64,000 nt of DNA from Taishania pollutisoli (GTDB lineage: Bacteria; Bacteroidota; Bacteroidia; Flavobacteriales_D; Crocinitomicaceae), in NCBI RefSeq assembly GCF_014518315.1, contig NZ_JACVEL010000007.1:91167-155166 (forward strand), written 5' to 3'. Every line of letters begins with the position of its first letter. Position 1 is the first letter of the stretch. The position numbers and the translations under genes were made by a program. Below the pieces are notes generated by a model. That model was not told where the DNA came from. It saw only the letters and a list, made by a program, of their open reading frames with translations, and searched no databases. Below are positions 1-11,382 of the stretch, piece after piece.

Positions 1-241
1 GATACAGATCGAAATGATATACTTTTCCATACATGGGGCTTTCATAACTGTTTACCAGCGAGTAAGTAGGGGAGCCCTCGGGGTGTTCAATCCCCATTGC
101 GCGCAGAAGTCCGAGGATAAATGTTGTTTTTCCGGTTCCCATTGCTGCTTCAAAAGCAAAAATTTTACGGTGCCCGAAATCTGTCAGAAATTGGGAGGCG
201 ACTTTGGGAATACTATTGAGATCGGGAAGAAGGTACTGCAT
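1..241 (-). CDS. tsaE: tRNA threonylcarbamoyladenosine biosynthesis ATPase TsaE (partial, 3' end outside window)
   Basis: The first 80 residues are visible, starting at the ATG at 241; the rest runs off the left edge. A P-loop (AAMGTGKTTF, about residues 32-41) is followed by SPTYSLVNSYE and YHFDLY, the characteristic TsaE/YjeE arrangement. TsaE is the cytoplasmic ATPase that drives the TsaB-TsaD complex making N6-threonylcarbamoyladenosine at position 37 of ANN-decoding tRNAs. It lies 64 bp downstream of pfkA on the same strand. A near-consensus element (TGACTTTG) sits about 12 bp before the start, so it may have its own promoter. The family assignment is firm from the motifs; completeness cannot be judged. 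Confidence 0.88.
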   Translation of the reverse strand, partial: MQYLLPDLNSIPKVASQFLTDFGHRKIFAFEAAMGTGKTTFILGLLRAMGIEHPEGSPTYSLVNSYESPMYGKVYHFDLY

Positions 242-305
242 GTTATTGATTTACAAAGTCAACGGAGTTTATTTACCTGTGACATATACTGCTGCAAAAT
301 TAGGG

Positions 306-1286
306 TTATTTTTTTGTTCTCAGTTGCGCAAGCAGTTCAAGTTTTGATAAATCAGGTGAACTTTCTTTTTTTATTCCGTCCTCAATACTGCTAATCACGA
401 TGAGATCTCCTTGCATTCCAATCATTTTGTCGGTCATTCCTTCCCGTAGTAATTCTACTGCTTTGGCCCCCATCCGGGTGGCAATGATCCGATCATACGC
501 AGATGGATTGCCGCCTCGTTGGATGTGTCCCAGGATGGTACATCTCAGATCGTAATCGGGGAGGTAGGGTTTTACTTTGTTCATAATGGTCACTGCATCA
601 CCGGCATCATCACCTTCAGCGATGATAATGATGGAACCTCTTTTTCCTTTGTTTTGTGTTTTAATGCTTTCCGCTAATTTGGGAATGTCGGTCAGTTCTT
701 CTGGAATCAATACTGATTCTGCTCCCGATGCAATTGCTGCATTTAAAGCGATAAACCCGGAATCGCGCCCCATTACTTCAACAAAAAATACCCGGTGATG
801 GCTGCTGGCGGTGTCCCGTATTTTATCGACGGCATCTACAACAGTATTCAAAGCGGTGTCGTAACCAATGGTATGATCTGTCCCGTAAATATCATTATCG
901 ATTGTTCCGGGAATTCCGATAATCGGTAAATCGTATTCGTCTCCCAGTATTTTTGCACCGGTAAACGAACCATCTCCACCGATGACGATCAACCCGTCTA
1001 CTTGTAATTCTTTCAAATAGCTGATTGCCTTTTGTCTCCCTTCCGTTGTACGAAACTCCTGACTGCGTGCTGTTCCCAGAATCGTCCCGCCCCGCTGAAT
1101 GACATTATTGACAACTGCATAGTCTAACACACAGCTCTTTCGGTCAATTAATCCCTGGAAACCATCATAGATTCCGATACATTCCAATTCAAAATGCAGG
1201 GAAGCTTTAACAACGGCACGGATACATGCATTCATTCCGGGAGCGTCTCCTCCGGAAGTCAAAACGGCTATTTTTTTTAGATTCAT
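306..1286 (-). CDS. pfkA: ATP-dependent 6-phosphofructokinase
   Basis: Phosphorylates fructose 6-phosphate to fructose 1,6-bisphosphate, the committed step of glycolysis, in the cytoplasm. The protein begins MNLKKIAVLTSGGDAPGMNA, the hallmark N-terminus of PfkA. GGDGS (about 103-107) binds ATP, PGTIDND (about 126-132) carries the catalytic Asp, and MGRDSG and HIQRGG follow. Glycine after GGD fits an ATP- rather than PPi-dependent enzyme. I place the start at 1286, not at the upstream ATG at 1310, because it gives a family-typical 326 residues and because a near-consensus -7 element (TATATTTA, 1292-1299) lies only 5 bp upstream of it, which would exclude the longer form. The family is certain; the start is likely. 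Confidence 0.95.
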   Translation of the reverse strand: MNLKKIAVLTSGGDAPGMNACIRAVVKASLHFELECIGIYDGFQGLIDRKSCVLDYAVVNNVIQRGGTILGTARSQEFRTTEGRQKAISYLKELQVDGLIVIGGDGSFTGAKILGDEYDLPIIGIPGTIDNDIYGTDHTIGYDTALNTVVDAVDKIRDTASSHHRVFFVEVMGRDSGFIALNAAIASGAESVLIPEELTDIPKLAESIKTQNKGKRGSIIIIAEGDDAGDAVTIMNKVKPYLPDYDLRCTILGHIQRGGNPSAYDRIIATRMGAKAVELLREGMTDKMIGMQGDLIVISSIEDGIKKESSPDLSKLELLAQLRTKK

Positions 1287-1330
1287 ATACCTAAATATAT
1301 GGTTTATCAATGAACAACGGAAGGTTTACA

Positions 1331-1362
1331 TACAAAAAAAACGCCCACATTCCTGTGAGCGT
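1331..1362 (-). terminator. Rho-independent terminator after gyrB
   Basis: The arms ACGCCCACA and TGTGAGCGT (1341-1349 and 1354-1362, one mismatch) form a hairpin. On the minus strand it is followed by a run of eight T (complement of the A run near 1334-1341). It lies just downstream of the gyrB stop at 1379 and separates gyrB from pfkA. Confidence 0.75.
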
Positions 1363-1378
1363 TTTTGGTATCAATTTG

Positions 1379-3361
<1,983 letters not shown>

Positions 3362-3371
3362 TTATAACGTG

Positions 3372-3379
3372 CAAAAATA
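3372..3379 (-). promoter_or_regulatory. gyrB promoter -7 element (TATTTTTG)
   Basis: A perfect match to the Bacteroidota sigma factor -7 consensus TAnnTTTG. It would start transcription about 36 nt before the gyrB ATG. No convincing -33 TTG box was seen at the usual spacing. Confidence 0.65.
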
Positions 3380-3493
3380 CGAAATTTAAATGGTAAAAAC
3401 CACTAAAAACAAGGTGGTTTGGATTGACTTATCAACAATTAATTAACGATTTCGAAACGATTCGTTTAAATCAGGAAAACGATGTTACGGAAA

Positions 3494-3523
3494 CCAAAAA
3501 AGCCTTCCCGGATTGGGAAGGCT
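3494..3523 (-). terminator. Rho-independent terminator
   Basis: A perfect 9-bp stem, AGCCTTCCC / GGGAAGGCT (3501-3509 with 3515-3523), with a 5-nt loop. On the minus strand a T run follows. It lies just beyond the stop of the secreted protein ending at 3546. Confidence 0.8.
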
Positions 3524-3545
3524 TCGTATAAAAATAAGAGGTGAA

Positions 3546-4280
3546 TCAGTTAACGACTTTGTCGTATATTTCTTTGAATTCCTCATCGTTTTCAAACCAT
3601 TGCGCCACTTTGTTGAGCAATACACGTGCGTTTTCTATCTTTTTGATCGAGACGTAGCATTCCGAAGTTTGAATCACTCCCATCTTCAACATTTCTTTGT
3701 CTGATTCAGACCACGTTTTGATGGCAGCGTCATCCAGGCTTTTCAATTGATCATCTGCTGTTTTCCACAGCGTAAATCCTGTTGTTTTATCATCTGTACG
3801 GAATTTACACGCTCCTTCCAGCAATACCTGACCGATCAGGTTGTTGGAGATTTTTTTGTAAGTCGTTACCCAACTGTATGCTTTCCGGAAGTTGCCTCCT
3901 GATATTTCATTATCGATCTGTTCTACCAGGGAACTTTGAAGTAAATCTAAAAATTCCTTGTTGTCAGGATCTGCGATAACGGATCCGGTCTTATCAAACT
4001 TAATGCATTTGTTCATCGCATTGATAGACTCTTTATACGCATTTTTAAACACCGGGTCTGTATTTCCTCCAACGTGGATTTTGTACAATCCTTTGGACAG
4101 CCATAAATAAGGCCATGGATCTTTTTTTGTGTCGTCTGCGTTGGTGTATTTATCAGCTACTTTTGCTAATTTTTCATAGTTTCCGTCAGCATAGAGAATA
4201 CGCAATTCGTCATATTCTTTCTGGCTGAAACCAGTATTAACTGCCAAAAACAAAATTAAGGTGTTCAGTATATTTTTCAT
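3546..4280 (-). CDS. Secreted protein of unknown function, helical/TPR-like
   Basis: I do not recognise a named family. The 244-residue product has a short signal peptide (MKNILNTLILFLAVNTGFSQ) with a typical flavobacterial cleavage context (FSQ|K). The mature part is rich in Tyr, Trp, Lys and Leu with spacing suggestive of paired helices (for example ILYADGNYEKLAKVADKY and PYLWLSKGLYKIH), as in TPR proteins. It stands alone, with a strong terminator downstream and a 93-bp gap to the mutase gene upstream. A periplasmic or outer-membrane-associated scaffold role is inference only. Confidence 0.7.
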   Translation of the reverse strand: MKNILNTLILFLAVNTGFSQKEYDELRILYADGNYEKLAKVADKYTNADDTKKDPWPYLWLSKGLYKIHVGGNTDPVFKNAYKESINAMNKCIKFDKTGSVIADPDNKEFLDLLQSSLVEQIDNEISGGNFRKAYSWVTTYKKISNNLIGQVLLEGACKFRTDDKTTGFTLWKTADDQLKSLDDAAIKTWSESDKEMLKMGVIQTSECYVSIKKIENARVLLNKVAQWFENDEEFKEIYDKVVN

Positions 4281-4373
4281 TTGTTTTTAATTTTTCAAGT
4301 TAGTCCACATAAGTTCAAGAATCATGCCGAAGGTAATAAAAAAATGACAGGATTAAAAATTCGATCTGTTTTT

Positions 4374-6512
4374 TTACTCAGAGGCACTTTGAATCAACAA
4401 CCGCAATAAATCCTGCGCTGCTTTTGATATTTTTGTCCCCGGACCGTAAATCCCAAATACTCCTGCTTTTTCCAGAAACTCATAATCTCCCTGAGGAATA
4501 ACTCCCCCGGCAACAACCATGATGTCTTCCCGTCCTTGTTTTTTTAATTCTTCAATAACTTGCGGAACAAGTGTTTTGTGTCCGGCTGCCAGTGAAGAAA
4601 CACCAAGAATGTGTACATCATTTTCTATTGCTTGCCGCGCTGCCTCTTCCGGTGTCTGAAACAACGGTCCGATGTCTACGTCAAACCCGATATCGGCATA
4701 AGCAGTTGCCACAACTTTTGCACCTCTGTCATGTCCGTCCTGTCCCATTTTAGCGATCATAATACGTGGTCGTCGTCCTTCCAGTTTCGTAAACTGCTCA
4801 ACCATTTCTTTCGCCAGTTCAAAATCTTTATCGTTCATAGCTTCCGCAGAATAAATACCACTGATGGATCGGATGGTTGCTTTAAAGCGACCGAATGCAT
4901 CTTCCATTGCATCGGAGATTTCCCCAAGTGAAGCTCGTTCCCGTGCGCATTCAATGGCAAGTTCTAATAAATTACCTGTTCCGGTTGCAGCAGCCTGTTT
5001 GAGGTTGTTGAGTGCGCGCTGAACGTTTTCCTGGTTTCTTTCCGCCCGCATTTTTGTTAATCGCTCAATCTGCGCGTTGCGTACAGCTGTATTATCAACT
5101 TCTAAAATCTCCAAAGGATCACTATCAGTTACTTCGTACCGGTTGACTCCAACGATAATGTCTTTACCGGAATCAATCCGGGCCTGTTTTCTGGCAGCAG
5201 CTTCTTCAATGCGCATTTTCGGAAGACCTGTTTCAATTGCTTTCGCCATTCCTCCCAATTCTTCCACCTCCTGGATCAGGTTCCACGCCTGATGAATCAA
5301 TTCTTCTGTTAATTTCTCAATATAATAGCTGCCTCCTGACGGATCGATAAAGTCTGTTATACCTGTTTCTTTCTGAATGTAGATCTGAGTGTTGCGTGCG
5401 ATTCGTGCCGAGAAATCCGTCGGCAGTGCAATGGCTTCATCCAGTGCATTGGTGTGCAGCGACTGCGTACCACCGAGTGCGGCCCCTAATGCTTCGATAC
5501 ATGTTCTTGCGACGTTGTTGAACGGATCCTGTTCGGTTAAACTCCATCCGGAAGTCTGACAATGGGTTCGCAAGGCAAGTGATTTATCGCTTTTCGGGTG
5601 AAATTGCTTTACTAACTTTGCCCAGATCATACGTCCTGCACGCATTTTTGCAATTTCCATATTGTGATTCATCCCGATTGCCCAAAAGAAGCTGAGTCGC
5701 GGAGCAAAGTCGTCAATATTGATTCCTGCTTTGATTCCTGCGCGTAAGTATTCCAACCCGTCAGCAAGTGTATATGCCAATTCAATCGCTGCTGTTGCAC
5801 CGGCTTCCTGCATATGATAACCGGATATGGAAATCGAATTGAAACGGGGCATGTATTTCGAAGTATATTCAAAAATATCTGCAATAATTTTCATGGACGG
5901 GTCAGGAGGGTAGATGTAGGTGTTTCGCACCATAAATTCCTTGAGGATATCATTTTGAATGGTTCCTGATAATTGCTCCTGCTTTACTCCTTGTTCTTCT
6001 GCTGCGACAATATAAAATGCCATGATTGGAATCACGGCTCCGTTCATGGTCATCGACACAGACATTTCATCCAGCGGAATCTGATCGAAGAGTACTTTCA
6101 TGTCGAGGACCGAATCAATGGCAACTCCTGCTTTTCCGACATCCCCGAATACACGCGGATGGTCGGAGTCATATCCCCGGTGTGTTGCCAGGTCAAACGC
6201 AACAGAAAGTCCCTTTTGCCCGGCGGCGAGGTTTCTTCTGTAAAATGCATTTGATTCTTCGGCCGTTGAAAATCCGGCATATTGACGAATAGTCCACGGA
6301 CGAATTGCGTACATGGAAGAATAAGGTCCTCTTAAAAATGGTGCAATCCCCGAAACGTATCCGACGTGTTCGGTTGTCGCAATATCTTTACCGGTATAAT
6401 AATTTTTCAGGTCAATTTGCTCAGCTGTTGTGAATACCGTTTCGGCAGCTGTCGCTTGTGTTGTCACATTGCTTGTTTTCCAGTCGATATGTTTGAAAAT
6501 CTTTCTGCTCAT
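4374..6512 (-). CDS. mutB: Methylmalonyl-CoA mutase, large (catalytic, B12-binding) subunit
   Basis: Interconverts succinyl-CoA and (R)-methylmalonyl-CoA with adenosylcobalamin; used in propionate metabolism. The 712 residues hold an N-terminal TIM-barrel substrate domain ([34 protein letters not shown]) and a C-terminal cobalamin domain from about residue 575. That domain carries the DxHxxG motif (QDGHDRGAK, about 592-599), whose His replaces the lower axial base of B12, and later [13 protein letters not shown]. The length equals that of typical large subunits. It starts 10 bp after the small-subunit stop, so the two genes are surely cotranscribed. Confidence 0.96.
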   Translation of the reverse strand: MSRKIFKHIDWKTSNVTTQATAAETVFTTAEQIDLKNYYTGKDIATTEHVGYVSGIAPFLRGPYSSMYAIRPWTIRQYAGFSTAEESNAFYRRNLAAGQKGLSVAFDLATHRGYDSDHPRVFGDVGKAGVAIDSVLDMKVLFDQIPLDEMSVSMTMNGAVIPIMAFYIVAAEEQGVKQEQLSGTIQNDILKEFMVRNTYIYPPDPSMKIIADIFEYTSKYMPRFNSISISGYHMQEAGATAAIELAYTLADGLEYLRAGIKAGINIDDFAPRLSFFWAIGMNHNMEIAKMRAGRMIWAKLVKQFHPKSDKSLALRTHCQTSGWSLTEQDPFNNVARTCIEALGAALGGTQSLHTNALDEAIALPTDFSARIARNTQIYIQKETGITDFIDPSGGSYYIEKLTEELIHQAWNLIQEVEELGGMAKAIETGLPKMRIEEAAARKQARIDSGKDIIVGVNRYEVTDSDPLEILEVDNTAVRNAQIERLTKMRAERNQENVQRALNNLKQAAATGTGNLLELAIECARERASLGEISDAMEDAFGRFKATIRSISGIYSAEAMNDKDFELAKEMVEQFTKLEGRRPRIMIAKMGQDGHDRGAKVVATAYADIGFDVDIGPLFQTPEEAARQAIENDVHILGVSSLAAGHKTLVPQVIEELKKQGREDIMVVAGGVIPQGDYEFLEKAGVFGIYGPGTKISKAAQDLLRLLIQSASE

Positions 6513-6522
6513 CTGTAATTAG

Positions 6523-7860
6523 TTATATGGACTGTTCCAAGTTTAATGCCGGCATTCCCAGGTACGTGTCGACCGGCAACCATTCATTGTTTTCTTCGGA
6601 TGGGTTCGGGAAGATATTGATACCGATGAATGCATCCGACTTATCGGCGATTCGTTGTTTTCTCAAGTCTGCTTTTTGTTGAACAGCTGTCCTCATGTAA
6701 TTTACAGCCGCCTCGTTTCCAATGCCACCAAGTTCTTCCAGTTTCCTGAATTCACCCCATGCTTTGTCTGCAATGACATTCGTCAGGTATTCCAGTGTGT
6801 AGCTTCCTCCCAGGGGGTCAATTACTTTCTCCAGAAAGCTTTCTTCCTGTAAGATCAGTGGGATATTGATCGCCATCCGTGTTGATAAGGTTGTTGCACC
6901 TTTTGTCGAGCAGATATCGTAGGGCTGCACACACACCGCGTGTACACCGCCAAAAAGTAAACTCATTGCTTCCGTTGTTTGGCGCAGCAGGTTGGTATAT
7001 GGATCTTTTAACGACTTGTTGGTAAAACCGGTCATTCCCGTAATGCGTGTGGCGTACGTACACATGTGCGTTGGCTGATATTCTTCCAGGATACGTGACC
7101 ACAAAATGCGCAACGCTCTGATTTTCGCAATTTCATAAAAATAACGCGCTCCTGCGCCAGTATTAAAATGAATGCAGGCTGCTGCTTCATCAACAGTTAG
7201 TCCCGATTCCGTTAAACGCACCAGGTATTCGTGAGCAGTCGCTAAACAATAACTGACCTCCTGCCAGGTTGTGGCTCCGCACTGTTGTAAAGCATATCCG
7301 TTTGCAAGGAATGTAAATTGCTGTTTTTTCTTTAAGTCTTTCGCGAAATAATCCCATTCATTTAGCTTTAAATCAGTGAGTTCTATCTCGAAGTGAATCT
7401 TATCAAATGCTGATTCAGACAAGCTGCTTCTGATGAAAGAAAACTGATCATAAGAATCTACAACAATAGTTGTTTCGATGTATTCTAACTGAATCTCAGT
7501 TGTCAACTGTTTCCAATTCAATCCGGATTGTTTCCGTATATCAAACCGAAGAGCAGTAACTCCCATGTTCAGGTATGAAAGTGCTTGTTTATTTGCTGTC
7601 TCTTCATTGGTTACAACAATATTTCCAATATTTTCCCATTGATTAGAACTACGGAATGTTTGCCGTACATACGGATTATTCATACTGTCAACCGGATGAG
7701 TCTGTCCTGAATCCTGGTGCTGGTATGAATTGAAATTCAGTTCTTCAATCAAATCATCACGTTGAATTAATTCTTCCGGCTGACCTCTCAAGTCTTTGAT
7801 TAGTTGGTTAACCCAGTCCTGATAACCTGGTTTTGCGAATTCTTCAAATAAATTGTCCAT
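6523..7860 (-). CDS. mutA: Methylmalonyl-CoA mutase, small (non-catalytic) subunit, lacking the B12 domain
   Basis: Homologous to the barrel half of the large subunit (HFNTGAGARYFYEIAKIRALR, DPLGGSYTLEYLT; both regions match the mutase alpha chain in order). It forms the heterodimer partner that stabilises the catalytic subunit. It has only 445 residues and stops soon after the barrel, so the C-terminal cobalamin-like domain present in longer small subunits (roughly 620 residues in actinobacteria and propionibacteria) is missing. The reading frame is intact and similar short forms are, as I recall, common in flavobacteria, so this is probably a lineage form rather than a broken gene. It lies 23 bp after the membrane-protein gene and 10 bp before mutB. 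Confidence 0.92.
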   Translation of the reverse strand: MDNLFEEFAKPGYQDWVNQLIKDLRGQPEELIQRDDLIEELNFNSYQHQDSGQTHPVDSMNNPYVRQTFRSSNQWENIGNIVVTNEETANKQALSYLNMGVTALRFDIRKQSGLNWKQLTTEIQLEYIETTIVVDSYDQFSFIRSSLSESAFDKIHFEIELTDLKLNEWDYFAKDLKKKQQFTFLANGYALQQCGATTWQEVSYCLATAHEYLVRLTESGLTVDEAAACIHFNTGAGARYFYEIAKIRALRILWSRILEEYQPTHMCTYATRITGMTGFTNKSLKDPYTNLLRQTTEAMSLLFGGVHAVCVQPYDICSTKGATTLSTRMAINIPLILQEESFLEKVIDPLGGSYTLEYLTNVIADKAWGEFRKLEELGGIGNEAAVNYMRTAVQQKADLRKQRIADKSDAFIGINIFPNPSEENNEWLPVDTYLGMPALNLEQSI

Positions 7861-7883
7861 CCTTTTGTCTTAGCGTTTGAATA

Positions 7884-8633
7884 TCAGTTGTTGGTCTGTG
7901 GATATTTGTTTTTGAAACGTAAATATACAATCGTAGAAATCATTGTTGTTATCACCGGTGCAATTATTATTCCTATGTATGAGACCTCCCAAAAGTAAGG
8001 AAAATAATACAATAATTTAAAGAGTGTGCCTGTAATTGTCAGCATCAGAATGTTGGAAAACGCAAACCCGATACTCCCAAATACATTGACTTCATAACGC
8101 TCCAGGCTGTGATCATAAAATGAAAAGCCAAAGAAAAATGCTCCGATTAAAAACGTGATTATTTTGTAGATAATGGTATCATCAATGTTGAAAATCCAGC
8201 AGAAAAACCACCAGATTCCCAGGATGAAAAACTCCATGATAACAACCAATATCACAATAAAGATCATCCGTAAAAAATCATTAATTAATCGTGCGAAGCT
8301 AAAGTTGAACTTCTGTCCGGTCAACTTAGTATCCAGTTTTTCCGAAAGAATCGTATTAAACGGTGAAAGCAGGGTCAAGATGAAAAAAATATAAATCTGG
8401 GTCAGGATAAAATCAACAACTGATCCGATCTTTGTAAATGCTGTAGCAAACCAACCGGTATTTTCCGTCACGGACTCAGGTGATCCGAAAATGAACTGCA
8501 GCAACACGTTAAAGAACACAAAAAACAGTGTTATGATCGCTCCGGGTAAAAAATAAATGAGGAAATTACCTTTTGATAATTGATCAAATGTATCCTTAAT
8601 TGCTTCCAGATGGTAATGAATATTTTTTTTCAT
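7884..8633 (-). CDS. Multi-pass membrane protein, EI24-like
   Basis: A 249-residue integral membrane protein with about six hydrophobic segments (for example NFLIYFLPGAIITLFFVFF, MIFIVILVVIMEFFILGIWW, IIIAPVITTMISTIVYL). The stretch FFGFSFYDHSLERYEVNVF resembles the FxGFSxxDYxxER signature I associate with EI24-domain proteins; this is from memory. The start was placed at 8633 (MKKNIHYHLEAIKDTF) rather than 8714 because a near-consensus -7 element (TAAATTCG, 8649-8656) lies inside the longer version. The two mutase genes follow at 23 bp, so it may lead that transcript, though no functional link is evident. The substrate is unknown. Confidence 0.65.
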   Translation of the reverse strand: MKKNIHYHLEAIKDTFDQLSKGNFLIYFLPGAIITLFFVFFNVLLQFIFGSPESVTENTGWFATAFTKIGSVVDFILTQIYIFFILTLLSPFNTILSEKLDTKLTGQKFNFSFARLINDFLRMIFIVILVVIMEFFILGIWWFFCWIFNIDDTIIYKIITFLIGAFFFGFSFYDHSLERYEVNVFGSIGFAFSNILMLTITGTLFKLLYYFPYFWEVSYIGIIIAPVITTMISTIVYLRFKNKYPQTNN

Positions 8634-8751
8634 AGTTCTAATGACTTGCGAATTTAATAAAATAGATTTATCTTTAGCCAGGTAAAGGTAAATGTTATGT
8701 TGATGTGGCATCATTTTTGATTTTACCGGATTATATCAAAATCAGGAAATT

Positions 8752-9021
8752 ATGAACGTATTTAAAGTGTCATTTTTTGTCCTGTCATTTCTTGCAGTTT
8801 CAACGGTAAACGCTCAGACAGGACAAACAGGAAGCAACGGAAAGCAAATAAATGCAAGTGCTTTTTCTAACCCTAAAGCTATTGAGGCAAAACAAATGAA
8901 TACTGAGGTAAAGAAAAATGAAAGTGTTTCTTCCGAAAAGAATAGTACAGAGCCAAAAGCTGTTAATTCAGAAGCACCGAAGAAAAATACTGAAGTGCAA
9001 AAAAGAAAAGAAGAGAGATAA
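8752..9021 (+). CDS. Small secreted low-complexity protein
   Basis: An 89-residue product with a signal peptide (MNVFKVSFFVLSFLAVSTVNAQ) followed by a short Gly/Thr/Asn/Gln segment and a highly charged tail rich in Lys, Glu, Ser and Asn. There is no recognisable domain. A strong perfect-stem terminator 25 bp after the stop supports a genuine transcription unit. It is divergent from the EI24-like gene. The function is unknown; the mature part is probably disordered. Confidence 0.65.
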   Translation: MNVFKVSFFVLSFLAVSTVNAQTGQTGSNGKQINASAFSNPKAIEAKQMNTEVKKNESVSSEKNSTEPKAVNSEAPKKNTEVQKRKEER

Positions 9022-9045
9022 AAACAACCTCCATCTTATTTTAGT

Positions 9046-9083
9046 AGAAGTGATGTACCAATCGTACATCACTTCTCTTTTTT
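9046..9083 (+). terminator. Rho-independent terminator
   Basis: A perfect 13-bp stem (9046-9058 with 9064-9076: AGAAGTGATGTAC / GTACATCACTTCT), 5-nt loop, then CTTTTTT. It ends the small secreted gene. Confidence 0.9.
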
Positions 9084-9195
9084 AGGGGTACTCTCGTACT
9101 TCATTTCATAATGAAAGGAAATCAATTGAGAATTATTTGCTATTTTTAGCACCATTCGACGTTTCGTCATTCAATAAATAATTCGAAAATAACAT

Positions 9196-11238
9196 ATGAA
9201 AAAAACACCTCTGTATTTAGTGATGGGAGCGGTGGTACTTGCTTCCTGTAATTCTGCCAAAACAGAACACGCGGAATTAAAGACAATTGATGTTGACTAC
9301 CTGAGTAAGACTGTAAAACCGACTGAAGATTTCTTTTTATTTGCTAATGAAAACTGGATAAAAAACAATCCGGTTCCGGCATCTGAATCCCGTTGGGGGA
9401 GTTTTAATGAACTGGAACAGGAAAATAATAAAAAGCTGACTGAAATTCTTGAAGAATTTAAAAACGCAAAAGCGAAAAAAGGTACAAAAGAACAATTGTT
9501 GGGAGATTTCTATGCATCGTATACAAACATGGATGCCCGCAATAAAAAAGGTGCGGAGCCAATCAAGCAGGAACTGGATCAAATTGCGCAATTAAAATCA
9601 AAAGATGAACTGGCTGCTCTTATAGCAACAATGCACAGACAAGGGATTGGTGCGTTTTTCGGATTTGGCGTTGAGCAGGATTTGAAGAATGTGGAAAACC
9701 ACATTTCCTACTTCGGGCAGGGAGGAATCGGGTTGCCTAACCGTGATTATTACAAAGATGCAACGAAGGCGGAAATCCGCGAGGCATATAAAAAATACAT
9801 CGGAGACGCATTCGCATTGGCAGGATTGACCAATGAAACAACCCAGGGAAATCAAAACATGAAAGTGGCAAACGTTTACCGGATTGAAGATAAATTGGCG
9901 TCTGTTATGTTAAAACCGGCAGAACAGCGAATCCCTGAGTTAACGTATAACAAATACGGGAAAAAACAATTGACTGATGAATTCAAAAATTTTGATTTTA
10001 ATGCGTATTTAACGGGAATCGGTTCGCTTGATTTTGATACGTTAATTGTTGACAATACAAAATACCCTGCTCATTTGAATAAATTAATCAAAGAAGAGTC
10101 ATTGGATGCAATCAAAGATTATTTGACATGGCAGACACTTGATAGATACATTGGAAGTCTGGGGCAACAATTTGTTGATCTGGAATTTGCATTTCAAGGA
10201 ACTACACTAAGTGGTAAAAAGGAAATGAAACCGATTAACGAACGGGCGATTGAAAAAATTACCCGCAGTAGTTTCGGAGAAATGCTGGGGAAAGCGTTTG
10301 TAGATAAATATTTTTCTGAAGCGGCTCAAAAACGCGTGAATGAAATGGTTGACAATCTGAAAGCAGTTTACAAAGAACGTATTGAGAAATTATCCTGGAT
10401 GTCTGATGCAACGAAGAAAGAAGCAGTAGGTAAACTGGAATCTTTCGGACGAAAATTAGGATTCCCGAACAAATGGGAAGATTTCAGTTCGCTGAATTTC
10501 AGTCCGGATACGTATGTAAGTAACCTGAAGGCTGTGGCAGCATATGATCACAAGAAAAACATGAATAAACTGGCTGAAAAAGTAGACAGGGACGAATGGC
10601 ACATGCCGGCACACATGGTAAATGCGTATTACCACCCGCTGTTGAATGAAATTGCGTTCCCTGCAGGAATCATGCAGCCGCCATTCTTCGATAATGAAGC
10701 AGAAGATGCGGTTAACTACGGAAGAATCGGAATGGTGATCGGACATGAGTTTACGCATGGATTTGATGATATGGGGTCAAAATTTGCCGCCGACGGAAGC
10801 TTTAAAAACTGGTGGTCAGATGCAGATAGAAAAGCATTCGAAGCAAAAACAAAAGTGTACGGGGAAACGTTCTCTAATTTCTGTCCGTTTGAAGGGCATT
10901 GTGTCAATCCTGATCTGACGATGGGAGAAAATATTGCCGATTTAGGAGGATTGACGATGGCCTATTACGCCTACACACGCACAGATGAGTTTAAAAAAGG
11001 GGAGAAGCGTGCAGGTTATACACCGGCACAACGTTTCTTTATTTCGTACGCGCAGTTGTGGAAAATCAATTATACGGATGCGGAGTTGAAAAAGCGACTG
11101 GCAACGGATCCGCATTCTCCGGGGATGTACCGAATCAACGGCCCGTTGAAAAACTGTCCGGAGTTCTTCGAAGCATTTGACGTAAAAGAAGGTGATAAGA
11201 TGAGAAACCCGAAAGATAAAGTCGCGGTGATCTGGTAA
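9196..11238 (+). CDS. M13-family zinc metallopeptidase (PepO/neprilysin-like), lipoprotein
   Basis: An endopeptidase of the neprilysin family, probably periplasmic and membrane-anchored. The N-terminus MKKTPLYLVMGAVVLASCNS is a lipoprotein signal with lipobox LASC. The 680 residues comprise the large helical N-lobe (PxxDFFLFANENWIKNN) and the catalytic C-lobe with HEFTH (about 517-521, two zinc His and the catalytic Glu), ENIAD (about 578, third zinc ligand) and NAYY with the substrate-binding region before it. All catalytic residues are present. Such enzymes degrade oligopeptides. It is a single gene with a terminator after the stop; the nearest upstream -7-like element (TATTTTTA at 9141) is imperfect. 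Confidence 0.95.
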   Translation: MKKTPLYLVMGAVVLASCNSAKTEHAELKTIDVDYLSKTVKPTEDFFLFANENWIKNNPVPASESRWGSFNELEQENNKKLTEILEEFKNAKAKKGTKEQLLGDFYASYTNMDARNKKGAEPIKQELDQIAQLKSKDELAALIATMHRQGIGAFFGFGVEQDLKNVENHISYFGQGGIGLPNRDYYKDATKAEIREAYKKYIGDAFALAGLTNETTQGNQNMKVANVYRIEDKLASVMLKPAEQRIPELTYNKYGKKQLTDEFKNFDFNAYLTGIGSLDFDTLIVDNTKYPAHLNKLIKEESLDAIKDYLTWQTLDRYIGSLGQQFVDLEFAFQGTTLSGKKEMKPINERAIEKITRSSFGEMLGKAFVDKYFSEAAQKRVNEMVDNLKAVYKERIEKLSWMSDATKKEAVGKLESFGRKLGFPNKWEDFSSLNFSPDTYVSNLKAVAAYDHKKNMNKLAEKVDRDEWHMPAHMVNAYYHPLLNEIAFPAGIMQPPFFDNEAEDAVNYGRIGMVIGHEFTHGFDDMGSKFAADGSFKNWWSDADRKAFEAKTKVYGETFSNFCPFEGHCVNPDLTMGENIADLGGLTMAYYAYTRTDEFKKGEKRAGYTPAQRFFISYAQLWKINYTDAELKKRLATDPHSPGMYRINGPLKNCPEFFEAFDVKEGDKMRNPKDKVAVIW

Positions 11239-11262
11239 TCATTGATGAATAATAGATTGAAG

Positions 11263-11290
11263 AGGGGGAGTCGTTTGATTCCCCTTTTTT
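11263..11290 (+). terminator. Rho-independent terminator
   Basis: Stem AGGGGGA / TTCCCCT (11263-11269 with 11279-11285, one G-T pair), 9-nt loop, then TTTTTT. It follows the M13 peptidase gene. Confidence 0.8.
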
Positions 11291-11382
11291 GTGTTTTAAC
11301 CACGGATTCAATTGGTAGTTCGTTTATACGTAGTATCAAATCTGTGTAAAAAAATAGTTTTAGAACAACATCATTCAATGTA

